Below are positions 1 through 7,470 of a DNA stretch of 13,291 nt, piece by piece. The DNA lies in NCBI GenBank assembly GCA_902567145.1, contig CACFLM010000020.1, positions 1-13,291 of the forward strand, written 5' to 3'. Positions within the stretch are counted from its first letter, which is position 1; the number at the start of each line of letters is the position of its first letter. The translations under genes and the position numbers were made by a program. Below the pieces are notes generated by a model that searched no databases, was not told the origin of the DNA, and saw only the letters and a list, made by a program, of their open reading frames with translations. The stretch comes from an uncultured Alphaproteobacteria bacterium (GTDB lineage Bacteria; Pseudomonadota; Alphaproteobacteria; TMED127).

Positions 1-1075
1 TAAACTGAGCGTGATATGGAAAATGAGATCCATTTTTTATTATTACAATAAATTGTTTTTCATCTCTGTCTATTAAAGTAATTAGTTTGTTTAATGTTAG
101 ATCATCACGAATGCTTCTATCAGAGTGTCCAAAAAATATTTTTTTATCTATAAACCTTAACTCATTAAGGCTCTGCATATACTGATATCGATGATTCGTT
201 TCCTGAGCAGAAATATAAGTAGTTTTATATCCATTTTTTTTTGCTAACGACCAAAGATTTTCTCTTAAATACATTTTACTTTCTTTAAATTTCATACCGT
301 TAATTAAAGCAAAAACAGATTGCGCACTACAATTATGTATTGAATAGAATGGTTTTAATCCTAAAAAATAATCATTGTTTTCATTATTAATTTTCAAAGC
401 TTTTTGAAAGTATTCGTAACTTATACTTTCATCAATTATTAAAACTAATTTATTTTGTTTTTCTTCTTTAATTTCAATATTATCATAAATAATTTCGTAA
501 TTACTTGTCATAAATAAAAAAGGAAATGGGATCAATACCTGAAGTTGACTTGGCATACCTTGAGTTCCAAATCCACCTCTAAAAAAAGAAAACACAAATA
601 AGAAAATAAAAAAAACTAAAGATAAAAATCTAAATCTAATCGTTGTAAAAAAATTATTAATATTTTGAGAATTTATTACTAATAAAAAAGCAAATAGAAA
701 TATTATAAAATTCTTAATTATAACTTTCTTATACTCTATATAAAACTCTCCATATAAACTTAAATTCAACTTTGCTATTTCTAAGTCATTTATGTTAATT
801 GTATTTCCAGAAATATCATAAAAAATTTGACTTAAGAAACTAGAGAAAAAAAATAGTGAAAAAATTGAAAACCTCAATACCCTAGATTTTATTGCTAGTA
901 AAGAATAAAAAATAACGAAAAATATAATGGAAATACAAAAAAAAAAGAAAAATTTTAAAAAGCTATTATGAGCTATATCAATAAATAATATTTCATATAA
1001 ATTTTTATTAGTACAAACTAAGTATAGCAAAATAAAAAATTTTATTAAATTATTGAGGTTTATATAATTAAACAT
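1..1075 (-). CDS. Membrane sulfatase-superfamily protein, phosphoethanolamine-transferase-like (C-terminus beyond window)
   Basis: An open minus-strand frame starts at ATG 1075 and runs off the left edge after about 358 codons. The N-terminal half is very hydrophobic, with likely membrane segments near residues 10-21, 41-62, 68-83, 117-134 and 148-164, as in EptA-type lipid A or LPS phosphoethanolamine transferases. The soluble part begins like their alkaline-phosphatase-fold domain: LVLIIDES (about 209-216), a Cys-containing segment HNCSAQS (about 246-252) where the nucleophile Thr/Ser is expected, and KNGSHFPYH near the edge, matching the usual GSHGP-Y region. Family members attach phosphoethanolamine to lipid A or core sugars on the periplasmic face. 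The nucleophile does not align cleanly; Ser249 or Ser252 are candidates, so another sulfatase-type transferase is possible. It follows cysQ by 22 bp and is probably the last gene of that operon. Confidence 0.7.
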   Translation of the reverse strand, partial: MFNYINLNNLIKFFILLYLVCTNKNLYEILFIDIAHNSFLKFFFFFCISIIFFVIFYSLLAIKSRVLRFSIFSLFFFSSFLSQIFYDISGNTININDLEIAKLNLSLYGEFYIEYKKVIIKNFIIFLFAFLLVINSQNINNFFTTIRFRFLSLVFFIFLFVFSFFRGGFGTQGMPSQLQVLIPFPFLFMTSNYEIIYDNIEIKEEKQNKLVLIIDESISYEYFQKALKINNENNDYFLGLKPFYSIHNCSAQSVFALINGMKFKESKMYLRENLWSLAKKNGYKTTYISAQETNHRYQYMQSLNELRFIDKKIFFGHSDRSIRDDLTLNKLITLIDRDEKQFIVIIKNGSHFPYHAQF

Positions 1076-1097
1076 TCAAAGTCTTTATTTTTTTAAA

Positions 1098-1889
1098 TTA
1101 ATAAAGGAGAAAATCTTTAAGTTGTTTTGTTGATGCACTAGAATAGGCAATAAAGGATCCATTTTTAAAATTTTCTTTTCCATAGCTTATCTCATTAAAC
1201 TTTTCATCAGTTACTTTACCATTAGCTGTTTTTAAGATTGCATGACCTGCAGCAATGTCCCATTCCATAGTATTTCCATATCTAAAATAGAAATTAGCTA
1301 TTCCTTCTGCAATTAAACAAAATTTAATAGATGACCCAACTTTTGTAATATTGTTTTTTTCTTTTTCAATAATTTTTGCAGTTTTATGATCTATATGTGA
1401 TCTACTAGCTACTATATTTGTGTTTAAAGGGTTTTTGTCACAACAAATTTTTTTTAACTTGTTATTTTTATTAATCTTGAAAGATTCTTTTCCATTTGAG
1501 AAATAACAAATATTCTTTGCGGGAATGTATATTACACCTAAGCACGGTTTAAAATTTTTCATAAATGCAATATTAACAGTAAATTCTCCATTTTTTTTGA
1601 TAAACTCTTTTGTTCCATCTAGAGGATCAACTAGAAAAAAATCAGGTGTTTGAATTTTTTTTTCTCTATTTTCTTCTGAAATTACTGAAATACCATTATA
1701 TTTTGTTTCGAGAAATTCAACGATTATCTTATTAGCTATTTCGTCAGCAATTGTGACTGGAGAATTATCCTCTTTAGTAGAAAATTTAAAATCAGATTTA
1801 TAAATCTTCATAATCTCTTTTGAAGCCAATTTAGAAATATTAATTAAATCATTTGTTAATTTCTCGTAATCATTTCTTTGAATGTTCAT
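1098..1889 (-). CDS. cysQ: 3'(2'),5'-bisphosphate nucleotidase CysQ
   Basis: This is a 263-aa inositol-monophosphatase-superfamily enzyme that hydrolyses 3'-phosphoadenosine 5'-phosphate (PAP) to AMP. PAP comes from sulfate activation or from phosphopantetheine transfer to acyl carrier protein. The metal-binding signature is complete: SEE at 71-73, the run around VDPLDGTKEF (87-96) typical of CysQ, and EWDIAAGHA at 209-217, plus Asp49 in PVTIADE. Its length is normal for CysQ. The start is ambiguous. A TTG four codons upstream (1899-1901) would overlap the acuI stop as TTGA, but the ATG at 1889 is preferred; neither has a strong Shine-Dalgarno sequence. It lies directly behind acuI, almost certainly cotranscribed. 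Confidence 0.9.
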   Translation of the reverse strand: MNIQRNDYEKLTNDLINISKLASKEIMKIYKSDFKFSTKEDNSPVTIADEIANKIIVEFLETKYNGISVISEENREKKIQTPDFFLVDPLDGTKEFIKKNGEFTVNIAFMKNFKPCLGVIYIPAKNICYFSNGKESFKINKNNKLKKICCDKNPLNTNIVASRSHIDHKTAKIIEKEKNNITKVGSSIKFCLIAEGIANFYFRYGNTMEWDIAAGHAILKTANGKVTDEKFNEISYGKENFKNGSFIAYSSASTKQLKDFLLY

Positions 1890-1897
1890 TTTACCAA

Positions 1898-2872
1898 TCA
1901 ATCTACTTTTATAATTGTTCTACCTTTTATTTTACCTTGAAGGATTTTTTTGGAAATTTTTTTTAAATCATTTAAATTGCCAGAGTTCTTTATTTCTTTC
2001 ACAATACTAAAATCTAGATATTTTACTAAAAAGTTCCATGCGTTTAACCTTTTTCTATAAGACGCGTAGACACAATCAATACCTGATAGAGTGATATTTC
2101 TTAAAATAAACGGATAAACTGTGGTATTTAGAAGGTGACTTTTTGCTAAACCAGTAGAGACAACTATTCCATTATACTTTATTTCAGTTAAAATGGTTGA
2201 TAAAATATCTCCTCCAACCGTATCTAATGCTCCTGACCATTTCTCTCTTGATAAAGGGTTAGTAGAATATTTAAAATCTTCTCTTTTGAGAATGTTTTCT
2301 GCACCTAATTTCTTTAAGTATAGTGAACCTTTATTTGTTAAAGCTGTTACTGAATACCCTAGTTTAGATAATAAATTTACTGCTATAGAACCTACTCCAC
2401 CCGATGATCCTGTAACAATAATATTCCCATTTGAAGGCTTTATCTTAGAAATAATCTCTTTAACACATAATGCAGCTGTATAGCCAGCAGCACCAATAAT
2501 CATTGATTGTTCTAATGAAATTTTTTTTGGAAGGTGTATTAACCAATCACCATTTACTCTCGCAAACTGAGAAAAACCTCCGTAATGCCTTTCGCCAATT
2601 CCCCAACCATTGCAGACAACTTTATCGCCTTTTGTAAATCTTTTGTGAGAGGATTCAACCACAACCCCAGCAAAATCCGCCCCTGGAATCATTGGATATC
2701 TTTTTATAATCGGAGCCTTATTTAAAATAGCAAGACCATCTTTATAATTAAAACTACTAAACATAACTTTAACTAATACATTACCCTCCATTAATTGATC
2801 AAATGATATTGATTTAATAGAACCCATTTTTGGAGAGCTCATTAAAAATGCTTTAAATAATTCGGTTTTCAT
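1898..2872 (-). CDS. acuI: Acrylyl-CoA reductase (NADPH), AcuI/YhdH family
   Basis: A 324-aa zinc-free medium-chain dehydrogenase/reductase of the YhdH/YhfP group. Diagnostic blocks in order: FNYKDGLA (41-48), MIPGADFAG (61-69), WGIGERHYGG (90-99), the NADPH-binding glycine loop TGSSGGVG (154-161), LDTVGG (216-221), YPFILRN (253-259) and KGRTIIK (316-322). Known family members reduce acrylyl-CoA to propionyl-CoA. In marine bacteria that detoxifies the acrylate arising from dimethylsulfoniopropionate breakdown; no other DMSP gene is in this window, so that role is inferred. Length is full. A TATAAT element lies 22-27 bp upstream of the ATG, next to an inverted repeat. Its stop is at or next to the cysQ start. 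Confidence 0.9.
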   Translation of the reverse strand: MKTELFKAFLMSSPKMGSIKSISFDQLMEGNVLVKVMFSSFNYKDGLAILNKAPIIKRYPMIPGADFAGVVVESSHKRFTKGDKVVCNGWGIGERHYGGFSQFARVNGDWLIHLPKKISLEQSMIIGAAGYTAALCVKEIISKIKPSNGNIIVTGSSGGVGSIAVNLLSKLGYSVTALTNKGSLYLKKLGAENILKREDFKYSTNPLSREKWSGALDTVGGDILSTILTEIKYNGIVVSTGLAKSHLLNTTVYPFILRNITLSGIDCVYASYRKRLNAWNFLVKYLDFSIVKEIKNSGNLNDLKKISKKILQGKIKGRTIIKVD

Positions 2873-2893
2873 AATTAAATCTTAATTTTATCT

Positions 2894-2929
2894 ATTATAA
2901 CATTATTTAATAATTCATCATTAAATAAT
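2894..2929 (-). promoter_or_regulatory. acuI promoter with overlapping inverted repeat
   Basis: On the minus strand a perfect TATAAT (2899-2894) lies 21 bp before the acuI ATG, giving a short leader. Just upstream, 2902-2911 and 2920-2929 form a perfect 10-bp inverted repeat (ATTATTTAAT, 8-nt loop, ATTAAATAAT) across the spacer and -35 region. It could be an operator; acuI genes elsewhere are controlled by repressors such as AcuR. It could instead be a weak AT hairpin ending the upstream TPR transcript. The sequence also resembles half a Zur box but the second half is absent. Confidence 0.4.
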
Positions 2930-2977
2930 AATGAACGGGATCGTGTCTTAATTTAAATAATTTAATTAGCAAAAAAG

Positions 2978-4342
2978 CTAAGGTTTGTGTAAGTGATTTT
3001 CAAATAAAATTGGGAGACATAAAGGTGAAAGGTGAACACTATCACACATATGAAGGTTATTATTTTCTCCGTTTTTGTTAGAGGTCAAATCATAAACATC
3101 AAAGAAGTATGAACCTCTAGATAAAACCTCTTTTTTTAAAATCAAATTATATATCTTAATTGTTTCAATCCTCTTAATATCTAACTCATCTTGCAACCCT
3201 TTTTTCATGGTTGGAGCTGGAATGCCAAAATAATATTTTTTTAAAAATTTGTTAGAGATAGTGTTCTCTATATGATTTAAATAACCTTTTATTGTTCTTT
3301 CACATACTTCTGAAATTTTTCTATTTTTCTTGATTGTATAAGAAAGTATACCTTGATCTTTTCTACAATCTATTTCTCCAAAAGAGATAAATATTTCATC
3401 GCTTAAAGTTTTACTTTTCATTTGTTGAAATAAAGAATCTTTCCAGTGATTATTTTTATTGTTTGCAAAATGCCAAGCTTTGGCACCAGTTATCAGAACT
3501 GGTTGAATTTGTTTTTCTTTTGAAGATATAGTTAGAGTCTGATGTGCAAAAGAAAGACAATGACTTTCTCCAATATGAAGTATTTTTTTTGAATCACAAT
3601 TTTGCTTATCTTTTTTAAGTTGAGGGTATAATGAAGAAATAAATCTTGAGAAAATCAATGAATGTTTTTTCGTCTTTTCATTTTTGATAGTGTTGAATGC
3701 GCCTTGATTTATTAATTCATTAGTTTTATTTAAATTCAATAAGGTTCCTGAAAAGTCTCCTTGCAATAGATTAGCAATCGTTAATTGTAATGTTGCAATT
3801 AGCTTATCACCTTGAGTGATTGAATTTAATTTAAGAGTAGATTTCAATAAAAGTATCACTTCTTCTATTTTACCAAGATCTGAAAGTATGGTTCCTAAAT
3901 TGTAATATGCCTCTATTAAATCATCTTTCAGTTCAATTGCTTTACGCGTTGATATTTCTGCATCATGTAATTTGCCAGAATCTTTCAATATTGTCCCTAG
4001 ATTGTAATGTGCCTCTGCTAAATCAGGTTTTAGTTCAATTGCTTTGCGCATTGATATTTCTGCTTCAGATAACTTACCAAGACCTCTTAGTATTATTCCT
4101 AGATTATTATGTGCGTTTATATTATTAGGTTTTAGTTCAACTGCTTTACGAACTAATATTGCCGCCTCATTTAATTTTCCATGATTTTTTAAAATTAGAC
4201 CAAAATTAGAAAAAACTCTATGATCATTGTAACCTTGATTGATGCAAAATTGATAAAGTTTAACGGCTTCTGAGATATTCCCTTGTATACTGAATTGTAA
4301 TGCTTGATTAATTATTTGATCTTTAGTTAGTTTTTCAATCAT
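2978..4342 (-). CDS. TPR-repeat protein with C-terminal SGNH-like domain
   Basis: This 454-aa protein has two parts. Residues ~7-176 are tandem 34-residue tetratricopeptide repeats, the clearest at 41-74, 75-108, 109-142 and 143-176, with the repeated core YNLGTILxxxGKLxxAExxxRKAIELK. Residues ~250-454 look like an SGNH-type hydrolase fold: HIGESHC (256-262, candidate Ser260), ISFGEID (319-325) and DSVH (434-437, a possible Asp-His dyad) shortly before the C-terminus. SGNH proteins are esterases or carbohydrate O-acyl transferases/hydrolases; the substrate here is unknown. There is no signal peptide, so it is probably cytoplasmic. Similar TPR fusions often sit in surface-polysaccharide regions, which would fit the LPS-type transferase further along, but that is inference. 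A TATATAAAT sequence about 30 bp upstream may be its -10 element. Confidence 0.75.
   Translation of the reverse strand: MIEKLTKDQIINQALQFSIQGNISEAVKLYQFCINQGYNDHRVFSNFGLILKNHGKLNEAAILVRKAVELKPNNINAHNNLGIILRGLGKLSEAEISMRKAIELKPDLAEAHYNLGTILKDSGKLHDAEISTRKAIELKDDLIEAYYNLGTILSDLGKIEEVILLLKSTLKLNSITQGDKLIATLQLTIANLLQGDFSGTLLNLNKTNELINQGAFNTIKNEKTKKHSLIFSRFISSLYPQLKKDKQNCDSKKILHIGESHCLSFAHQTLTISSKEKQIQPVLITGAKAWHFANNKNNHWKDSLFQQMKSKTLSDEIFISFGEIDCRKDQGILSYTIKKNRKISEVCERTIKGYLNHIENTISNKFLKKYYFGIPAPTMKKGLQDELDIKRIETIKIYNLILKKEVLSRGSYFFDVYDLTSNKNGENNNLHMCDSVHLSPLCLPILFENHLHKP
3856..4214 (-). repeat. 102-bp tandem DNA repeat coding for TPR units
   Basis: Units starting at 3909, 4011 and 4113 have an exact 102-bp period (3 x 34 codons), with a further partial unit on the low-coordinate side. 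The first two units are similar at the nucleotide level (shared TTCAATTGCTTT-CGC and GATATTTCTGC), so the array probably grew by recent duplication and may vary in copy number between strains. Confidence 0.8.
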
Positions 4343-4528
4343 AGCAAGTTTAACCTTTAAGAGTTATTTATATATCATTTTTCCATGATTCATATATCTT
4401 CTAAACTCGCTCTTACATAATAATAATTTGAGAATAAATAATTCTAAAAAGAATTTCAATAAAATTTTCTAAAGTTGAAATCTTATAGATTTTGTTATAG
4501 TTTCTTGAATTGAAATGAATAGTTTTTT

Positions 4529-4553
4529 ATATCTTTCTTTTAATGAAAGATAT
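4529..4553. other. Perfect 9-bp inverted repeat upstream of tRNA-Ser
   Basis: ATATCTTTC (4529-4537) and GAAAGATAT (4545-4553) flank a 7-nt TTTTAAT loop. It lies in the 291-bp gap between the divergent TPR gene and the tRNA. It lacks a T-run on either strand, so it is not a classic terminator. The rest of 4343-4633 holds no gene; a GATAAT at 4587-4592 is a weak candidate -10 box for the tRNA. Confidence 0.35.
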
Positions 4554-4633
4554 GCGATTTTAGAGTTAAGTAGAGAATAATTAGTAGATAATATTAAGAA
4601 ACACTATTTTCTGAAACGCACACTCAAAATGAC

Positions 4634-4723
4634 GGAGAGATGGCAGAGTGGTCGAATGCACCGGTCTTGAAAACCGGCAAGGATGCAAGTCCTTCCAGGG
4701 TTCGAATCCCTGTCTCTCCGCCA
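4634..4723 (+). tRNA. tRNA-Ser (anticodon UGA)
   Basis: A complete cloverleaf. The acceptor arms are GGAGAGA (4634-4640) and TCTCTCC (4713-4719), with G73 at 4720 and an encoded CCA at 4721-4723. The anticodon stem CCGGT/ACCGG encloses the loop CTTGAAA with anticodon TGA at 4668-4670. A long variable arm, AAGGATGCAAGTCCTT, marks it as class II (Ser). The T-arm is CAGGG-TTCGAAT-CCCTG. It decodes UCA and related Ser codons. Its 3' end is the attachment site of the downstream cassette array: the last part of the gene recurs three more times, while the gene itself is intact. Confidence 0.97.
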
Positions 4724-4840
4724 CTATCTGAAAGCCCCATAATCTGTGTGCTTTAGAGTCTTGATTTTGTCGTTTTACCCCCCAAGATTACCCCCCATGA
4801 ATATATTAACTCGGGGGAGGAAAAATACCCCGGCTTGTTT
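4707..4840 (+). repeat. att repeat copy 1 (tRNA 3' end plus left-end block)
   Basis: The 23-bp core 4707-4729 (tRNA 3' end plus CTATCT) is identical in all four copies. The block that follows has AAGCCCC, TTTAGAG, then two ACCCCCC motifs at 4777 and 4790, 13 bp apart. A third ACCCC lies at 4827 within a CGGGG...CCCCG hairpin near the end of the block. The spaced direct repeats look like recombinase arm-type sites (inference). Confidence 0.85.
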
Positions 4841-5714
4841 AATTAGAATTATTAAATTCTCTTATGAATTGTTTTAAATTTTGTTTATCAACTAATTCAC
4901 AGTATATTACATCTGATTCCAAGTTTTCTTCTTTGTTTCTTCCAATATGCCAGTAGGTAGCACTTAAATCTTCTCTGTTAATATTAACTCTTTCATTACC
5001 TCTTCTATCCATAAAGAAAGTCAAAATTATTTCATCCCAAGTTGTTGTGAATTCTCCTTCACCTTCAATTGAATTCATTACATTGAAGTAAACGAAATTG
5101 TTTTTATCCTTAAGTTCAAAACCAAAAATATCATATGGTTTTTTGAAGAGACAGAAAAACTGTTTTTTTGAATTTAAGAGCTTTAAATCTTTTTCATTAC
5201 GAATTGCTTCAGATACTTCTTCACATTTTCTTTTGTTTTTATCATCATTTAATTTATCCCATCCAATATCGTTTACATTGCATTCTTTATATAATTTTCC
5301 CCTGTTCCATAAACCTTCTTTAACAAACCATTTATAGGGCTCCTCGGTATCCCCAATGTAAAGTCTTTCGAATAACTTTCCTTCACCCTGTTTTAAACTA
5401 TTTCTATACTCTCCTTGATAATCTAAAGTTCTATACATTTCTTGATCACCTATTGGAAAAATTTTATAAGAAATTCCATATGAACCACCGTAGGCTTTAC
5501 CCTTATACCATTTTCCTCTAAAAAACATCCCATCTTCTAGTGTTCCTTCTCCTATACAATTATTCCATTTATTTTGCGGAATTTCATTATTACAACTTTC
5601 TGTAAGTAAAATATCAAAATTTAATTTTGAAATAATAAATATACCTAGTGAAATAATTATTAGATAAATAACAACTAAAGATAAGAATTCCTTTGGATTT
5701 TTTTTAACAATCAT
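4839..5714 (-). CDS. Single-pass membrane protein with MORN-like repeats
   Basis: A 291-aa protein of unknown function. The start at 5714 is chosen because its ATG overlaps the upstream stop as ATGA; an in-frame start at 5756 would lie inside the previous gene. Residues ~10-29 form one strongly hydrophobic segment (signal anchor). The rest is soluble, with weak MORN-type units: GEGTLEDGMFFRGKWYKGK (55-73) and YQGEYRNSLKQGEGKLF (99-115). MORN repeats in other proteins bind lipids or protein partners. The C-terminal half is rich in charged residues and has no motif I recognise. It is the second gene of cassette A and ends at the conserved left-end block. The pairing with a nuclease-like protein hints at a two-component function, which is unproven. 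Confidence 0.7.
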   Translation of the reverse strand: MIVKKNPKEFLSLVVIYLIIISLGIFIISKLNFDILLTESCNNEIPQNKWNNCIGEGTLEDGMFFRGKWYKGKAYGGSYGISYKIFPIGDQEMYRTLDYQGEYRNSLKQGEGKLFERLYIGDTEEPYKWFVKEGLWNRGKLYKECNVNDIGWDKLNDDKNKRKCEEVSEAIRNEKDLKLLNSKKQFFCLFKKPYDIFGFELKDKNNFVYFNVMNSIEGEGEFTTTWDEIILTFFMDRRGNERVNINREDLSATYWHIGRNKEENLESDVIYCELVDKQNLKQFIREFNNSN

Positions 5715-6241
5715 GTTTTTATTATATGCCAAGCATTCTTGTATTTGTCTAACCATCCGTCTTGATATTCATTGAGGAAATCTCTGTCTTGGTTGTTTAA
5801 AAATTTATCAAAGGATTCTTTTGCAAAATTTGAATAATCTCTTTGTAACTTTCTCATTGTACTATCATTATGCTTTTGACCTTTTAATCCAGGCAACTTT
5901 AACCATAGACTATGAGAAGTTTTTAAAGCCTTGGATATCTTGTTTGAATCAACCACATAGATCTCTGACTTATCATTTTCTAAATCCATTTTAACTAAAC
6001 AAAAAAATAGATTTTTAATTGGTTTTTCATTTTTGTAAGACATTATCCAGTGATTATGTACTGTAGTTTTCACTTGAATAGGTGCTGAATCATTTCCATC
6101 CTTGTTGACTACAATTATGTCGTAGTCTTTTGTAAAGTCAGGAGTTTTGCCAGCTATAAAACCTTTCCTCAAAAGCATCGACAAAACAAGATGTTCACCA
6201 GAAGCACCTAGAACTGAGGATTGGATTTTAGTATTACTCAT
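5711..6241 (-). CDS. PD-(D/E)XK-like nuclease-fold protein
   Basis: A 176-aa protein with the restriction-endonuclease-like signature: Glu16 in LGASGEHLVLSMLL, Asp41 in DYDIIVVN and the QxK motif at PIQVKTT (Gln56, Lys58), followed by WIMS and IYVVDSNK. The C-terminal part KTSHSLWL...GQKHND...WLDKYKNAWHII resembles a family of small hypothetical proteins widespread in bacteria. Nuclease activity is inferred from the fold only. Its first six codons lie inside the right-end block shared with cassette C, and a promoter in that block would make the mRNA leaderless. It is the first gene of cassette A. Confidence 0.75.
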   Translation of the reverse strand: MSNTKIQSSVLGASGEHLVLSMLLRKGFIAGKTPDFTKDYDIIVVNKDGNDSAPIQVKTTVHNHWIMSYKNEKPIKNLFFCLVKMDLENDKSEIYVVDSNKISKALKTSHSLWLKLPGLKGQKHNDSTMRKLQRDYSNFAKESFDKFLNNQDRDFLNEYQDGWLDKYKNAWHIIKT

Positions 6242-6430
6242 TAAATCATAATAAATTATTAAACAGATGATTGTCTACTTAAAACCCTGGCCTTTTCCCT
6301 GTCTCTCCGCCACTATCTAGAAGCCCCGGATTCCCTGCTCCTTAGAGCCTTAATTCTCTAATTTTACCCCTAACTTTTACCCCTAAAAAATATTGTCCCG
6401 AGGGGAGGAAAAAATACTCAGTTTATTTTA
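6224..6430. repeat. att repeat copy 2 with right end of cassette A and left end of B
   Basis: 6224-6296 is the right end of cassette A and matches 12558-12630 at 69 of 73 positions. The identical core is at 6296-6318. The left-end block 6319-6430 is the most diverged copy: ACCCC motifs at 6366 and 6379 have lost two Cs each yet keep the exact 13-bp spacing. The outer GAGGGGAGGAAAAAATAC segment is recognisable. Confidence 0.85.
6248..6277 (-). promoter_or_regulatory. Putative leaderless promoter in right end of cassette A
   Basis: On the minus strand TAGACA (6277-6272), an 18-bp spacer and TATTAT (6253-6248) are followed by six bases and then the ATG at 6241. Transcription would start at or beside the A of the ATG. 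The same elements and spacing recur in cassette C. No Shine-Dalgarno sequence is visible. Inferred from sequence only. Confidence 0.45.
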
Positions 6431-6435
6431 TTTTT

Positions 6436-7470
6436 TTACACATGCCAAACTGTAACACCGCCTTGCCTATCCAATCCAGCAAGTGCTTTATCATCAGGTC
6501 GCCAATACAACTTTGAAACTGAATCACTCACACTAGTTTCACTTAATCCACTTTCTTCATTTTCAGATTTTAAGTCCCAAAGTACAACAGCACCATCCCT
6601 AGAACCTGAGGCCAGGTTCATTCCACGATGTGCAAAAGCAAGTGTGGTAATTGGTTTTGTGTGAAGTTTTAAGGATAAAGGAGATGTTCCTTCAGGCCCA
6701 TTACCTTTGAAACTCCAAACTGTTACCTCCTCACTTCCCCCTGTAGCCAAGTAACTTCCAGTTTCATCAAAAGATAAAGCTGAGGGTTTTAGTGGATACC
6801 CAGACATCATTGAATCTTGTTCTGTGGATCTACGCCAAAAATGAATTGTATTATCTTGGCTTCCACAAACGACTATGTCACTATTTGGGCTTAAGACCAT
6901 TGAAACCAGCGACCCCTTCCACTCTAATTTCTGTTTTACTTTTCCTGACATACCATCGAAAAAGGAAACACGACCGTAGCAAGTTGTAGCTAGTTCTTTA
7001 TTAATAGACCACCCTAAATTGCTGACGGTACTGTTATGATTATTAGATTTCCATATTTCATTACCCTCTTTAGTGTAAACATAAACTGTTCGAGAGCATG
7101 AAACCGCCAACATTTCACCATCATGTGACCACGACAAGTTTTCTATCCAACCATCACCTAAATCAATGATTTTTTCTCTTTTTTTTTGATGAGTATTCCA
7201 AATAATAATTTTTCCATCCTGTCCTCCTGTTGCAAACCTATCAGTTAATGGGTTAATTGCAGTTGAGAGAATACCACCTTCATGAACTTTCCCTTGGGAC
7301 CATATCACTTCACCAGATTTACCATCAAAGACATATACGCCTCCTGCTGCATCACAAATTATGAGAGCTTCACCATTGTAATTCCAACCTCCAGAAATAG
7401 CATAGTCATTTACATAGGCGTTCCATCCACTTCTGAGAATTTTTTGAGGTTGTGTTTCCATTATACTCAT
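6436..7470 (-). CDS. WD40 beta-propeller protein
   Basis: A 344-aa protein made almost wholly of WD40 repeats (seven or eight blades). Typical strand ends are FATGGQDGKIIIWN (79-92), VVCGSQDNTIHFW (200-212), LATGGSEEVTVW (241-252), LASGSRDGAVVLWD (286-299) and GGVTVWHV at the C-terminus. There is no signal peptide or membrane segment, so it is cytoplasmic. WD40 propellers are protein-interaction platforms; the partner is probably the COG0523 GTPase encoded just upstream, whose stop overlaps this start as ATGA (7467-7470). A GAGGA sequence 10-14 bp upstream of ATG 7470 supports that start. It is the last gene of the Zur-box operon. The zinc role is inferred from context; WD40 proteins have no intrinsic zinc function. 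Confidence 0.9.
   Translation of the reverse strand: MSIMETQPQKILRSGWNAYVNDYAISGGWNYNGEALIICDAAGGVYVFDGKSGEVIWSQGKVHEGGILSTAINPLTDRFATGGQDGKIIIWNTHQKKREKIIDLGDGWIENLSWSHDGEMLAVSCSRTVYVYTKEGNEIWKSNNHNSTVSNLGWSINKELATTCYGRVSFFDGMSGKVKQKLEWKGSLVSMVLSPNSDIVVCGSQDNTIHFWRRSTEQDSMMSGYPLKPSALSFDETGSYLATGGSEEVTVWSFKGNGPEGTSPLSLKLHTKPITTLAFAHRGMNLASGSRDGAVVLWDLKSENEESGLSETSVSDSVSKLYWRPDDKALAGLDRQGGVTVWHV

Larger units (their letters stand above)
4707..6295. mobile_element. Cassette A: tRNA-Ser-site integrated element
   Basis: The ~1.6-kb segment runs from the core in the tRNA to the next core at 6296. It holds two minus-strand genes overlapping by ATGA, a conserved left end (4730-4840) and a right end (6224-6295) shared almost base for base with cassette C. 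There is no recombinase gene, so mobility would have to be supplied in trans. Being next to the intact tRNA, it may be the most recent arrival if each insertion targets the tRNA copy. Confidence 0.7.

Noticed and set aside
2891..2909. Possible third Zur box upstream of acuI (TGTTATAAT)
   Set aside because: Only the left half matches; the right half reads AGATAA instead of TATAACA. It is better explained as a TATAAT promoter element.
3907..4128. Plus-strand open frame opposite the TPR repeats
   Set aside because: Shadow of the 102-bp repeats; repetitive low-complexity protein with no start signal.
4770..4800. Short minus-strand frame ATGGGGGGTAATCTTGGGGGG in the left-end block as a peptide or integrase start
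   Set aside because: It stops after seven codons and is not kept open in copy 2; the C-rich motifs with fixed spacing are better read as binding sites.
4815..4835. CGGGG...CCCCG hairpin in the left-end block as a rho-independent terminator
   Set aside because: The stem is only about 5 bp with an 11-nt loop and no T-run follows; it is missing in copy 3 although a gene also ends there.
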